Source of the DNA: Gemmatimonadota bacterium
GTDB lineage: Bacteria > Latescibacterota > UBA2968 > UBA8231
Direction of reading: 5' to 3'
Length of the DNA: 15,037 bases
NCBI GenBank assembly: GCA_028875335.1
Contig: JAPPEF010000241.1
Coordinates: forward strand, 1 to 15,037
Under the pieces are notes generated by a model. It had not been told where the DNA came from, ran no database searches, and saw only the letters and a list, made by a program, of their open reading frames with translations. Both the position numbers and the translations under genes were made by a program. Numbering within the stretch: the first letter of the stretch is position 1; every line of letters starts with the position of its first letter. Shown here piece by piece: positions 13,850 to 15,037 of this stretch.

Positions 13850-14941
13850 TCAAGCCTTAAAAAGGAAAGTGATTACGTCCCCATCAGCGACGACGTAATC
13901 CCGGCCTTCGCTCCGCAATTGCCCAGCCGCTTTCAACGGTGCCCACCCACCCATGGCGATTAGCTGATCGCAGGCGGCTAGTTCAGCGCGGATAAACCCC
14001 TTTTCCATGTCTGTGTGAATCCGCCCGGCCGCTCGCGGTGCCTTTTCTCCGCGCGGCAACTGCCACGCCTGCAACTTGCCGTTGGCGAGCGTATAGAAGG
14101 TAATCAGATCCAGCAACTTGTATCCGGCTTGGACTAAGCGCTCTATCCCCCCGTGTTCCAGCCCCAACTCTTGGATGAACTCCGCTCGTTCCTCTTGGCT
14201 CAGACTAGCCATTTCCGCCTCGAGCTGCGCCGAGACGACCAGCACTCGATCCGCTCCATAGCACTCGACCAACTGGCCCACCCATGGCTCCGGCGCATCG
14301 GCTTCTATTTCCCCAATATTGGCCGCATAAAGCACCGGTCTTGCCGTCAGCAAGCTATACGGAGCGAGCGCATCCCTTTCTTCGATCGTCAGCCCCACCG
14401 CTGCTGTACCTGTTCCGCGCTGCAATCCCTCTAAGACCTTGGTGCAGGCCGCCAACTCTTGCGCTCGCGTGCTACGCGGCTCGGAGCGGACCACTTTGTC
14501 TAGATGGGGCACGGCCTTTTCCATCACTGCCAAATCGGCCAGCAGCAACTCCGTTTCAATGGTCTCGATATCGCGTAAGGGATCGATCTCCCCATCTACA
14601 TGGCTTATCTGCGCGTCATCGAAGCAGCGCACCACGTGGACTAGGGCATCGACATCTCTGATGTGGGCGAGAAATTGATTGCCCAACCCAGCACCTTGGT
14701 TGGCACCCCGCACCAAACCGGCAATATCGACGAAGTGAATGCTTGTAGGCGTTGTGGATTCCGGCTGAAGGACCTCGCTCAACCGCTCCAAGCGCTGATC
14801 TGGGATTTCGACTGTTCCCACATTGGGACCCACGGTGCAAAATGGGTAATTAGAAACCTCGACCCCATCTCCCGTTAGCGCGTTGAAGAGGGTTGATTTG
14901 CCAACATTGGGCAAGCCGATTATGCCGATGGAGAGAGCCAT
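13850..14941 (-). CDS. ychF: Redox-regulated ATPase/GTPase YchF
   Basis: Universally conserved Obg-family P-loop NTPase that prefers ATP and binds ribosomes, linked to translation and oxidative-stress responses. At 363 residues it is full length. It has the P-loop GLPNVGKST (9-17), switch I with NYPFCT (31-36), the G3 motif [16 protein letters not shown] (72-87), and AANIGE in place of the GTPase NKxD, the hallmark NxxE change that shifts specificity to ATP. A C-terminal TGS domain (about 280-363) begins around TFYTLANG and ends [11 protein letters not shown]. The ATG at 14941 has GAGGT directly before it. It follows a tRNA and hairpin by 17 bases. Confidence 0.95.
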   Translation of the reverse strand: MALSIGIIGLPNVGKSTLFNALTGDGVEVSNYPFCTVGPNVGTVEIPDQRLERLSEVLQPESTTPTSIHFVDIAGLVRGANQGAGLGNQFLAHIRDVDALVHVVRCFDDAQISHVDGEIDPLRDIETIETELLLADLAVMEKAVPHLDKVVRSEPRSTRAQELAACTKVLEGLQRGTGTAAVGLTIEERDALAPYSLLTARPVLYAANIGEIEADAPEPWVGQLVECYGADRVLVVSAQLEAEMASLSQEERAEFIQELGLEHGGIERLVQAGYKLLDLITFYTLANGKLQAWQLPRGEKAPRAAGRIHTDMEKGFIRAELAACDQLIAMGGWAPLKAAGQLRSEGRDYVVADGDVITFLFKA

Positions 14942-14958
14942 ACCTCGTATCGCAAATA

Positions 14959-14999
14959 AATTAAGTCCCTGTAAGCCAATATCTCACAGGGACTTAATT
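14959..14999 (-). terminator. Hairpin terminator downstream of the tRNA
   Basis: A perfect 14-bp inverted repeat, AATTAAGTCCCTGT (14959-14972) and ACAGGGACTTAATT (14986-14999), with a 13-base loop. On the minus strand it starts 2 bases after the tRNA CCA end and is followed by TATTTG, so it should terminate the tRNA transcript. It ends 17 bases before ychF, which leaves no room for a ychF promoter between them. Readthrough, or a promoter within the hairpin, must therefore supply ychF. Confidence 0.65.
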
Positions 15000-15001
15000 C
15001 G

Positions 15002-15037
15002 TGGTCGGGGTGGCCGGATTTGAACCGGCGACCCCCT
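15002..15037 (-). tRNA. 3' part of a tRNA, probably tRNA-Pro (cut by window end)
   Basis: Read on the minus strand, these 36 bases contain variable-loop sequence AGGGGGTC, a T-arm with stem GCCGG/CCGGC and loop TTCAAAT, the acceptor 3' strand CACCCCG, discriminator A and an encoded CCA. The 5' acceptor strand should then be CGGGGTG. That strand, an A discriminator and a GGGGGTC variable region are typical of tRNA-Pro. The anticodon lies outside the window, so the amino acid is inferred. Confidence 0.8.

Noticed and set aside
13871..13900. Inverted repeat at the ychF end as a CRISPR-like or mobile-element end
   Set aside because: It is a single short repeat inside coding sequence with no second copy, transposase or target duplication in the window.

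Overview
The window is about 15 kb of compact bacterial chromosome. It contains two long minus-strand gene runs, separated by a small plus-strand toxin-antitoxin pair. Most neighbouring genes overlap by a few bases or lie within about 40 bases of each other, which suggests real operons. The organism is a Gram-negative-like bacterium outside Proteobacteria and Firmicutes. The main clues are a bacterial microcompartment (BMC) shell gene in an operon with a class II aldolase, HPr kinase/phosphorylase, and methionine and threonine enzymes that look like the plant forms. A Latescibacterota, Planctomycete/Verrucomicrobia-like or other FCB/PVC-related lineage would fit, but this is an inference and not a firm assignment.

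Right part (transcribed right to left). The 3' half of a tRNA, probably tRNA-Pro, is cut by the window end and is followed by a strong hairpin. Next come ychF, a possible 24-residue mini-ORF and a good sigma70-type promoter. That promoter drives a run encoding a BMC-H shell protein, a flippase-like membrane protein, a FucA-like class II aldolase and an exported TPR-parvulin protein. After a 165-base gap come an acidic protein with a FliM/FliN-like C-terminal tail, plant-type threonine synthase and plant-type cystathionine gamma-synthase. The aldolase ends in a short amphipathic helix that looks like an encapsulation peptide. The 165-base gap carries two hairpins whose G.U pairs and U-tract make sense only on the plus strand, so it may encode a small RNA.

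Middle (plus strand). A ribbon-helix-helix antitoxin and a PIN-domain toxin overlap by 4 bases (VapBC type). Upstream, a 13+13 base inverted repeat overlaps the promoter and is probably the autoregulatory operator. The toxin ends 4 bases from the stop of the convergent cystathionine gamma-synthase gene.

Left part (right to left). The order is a PRPP synthase homologue, a 53-residue DUF5989-like membrane peptide, adenine phosphoribosyltransferase, a membrane-anchored TPR protein, a second PRPP synthase homologue lacking the catalytic KRR segment, a metallophosphoesterase, RsgA, HprK and a shortened Gfo/Idh/MocA-like protein without catalytic residues. PRPP supply (prs), PRPP use (apt), ribosome assembly (rsgA) and carbon-state signalling (hprK) are thus in one apparent transcription unit, which ends in AT-rich DNA at the left edge.

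The most notable observations are the small BMC/aldolase operon with a candidate cargo tag, the putative plus-strand RNA, the active-plus-degenerate Prs pair, and the adjacent plant-type enzymes that would compete for O-phosphohomoserine. All assignments come from reading the sequence and from remembered family motifs; no database search was run.
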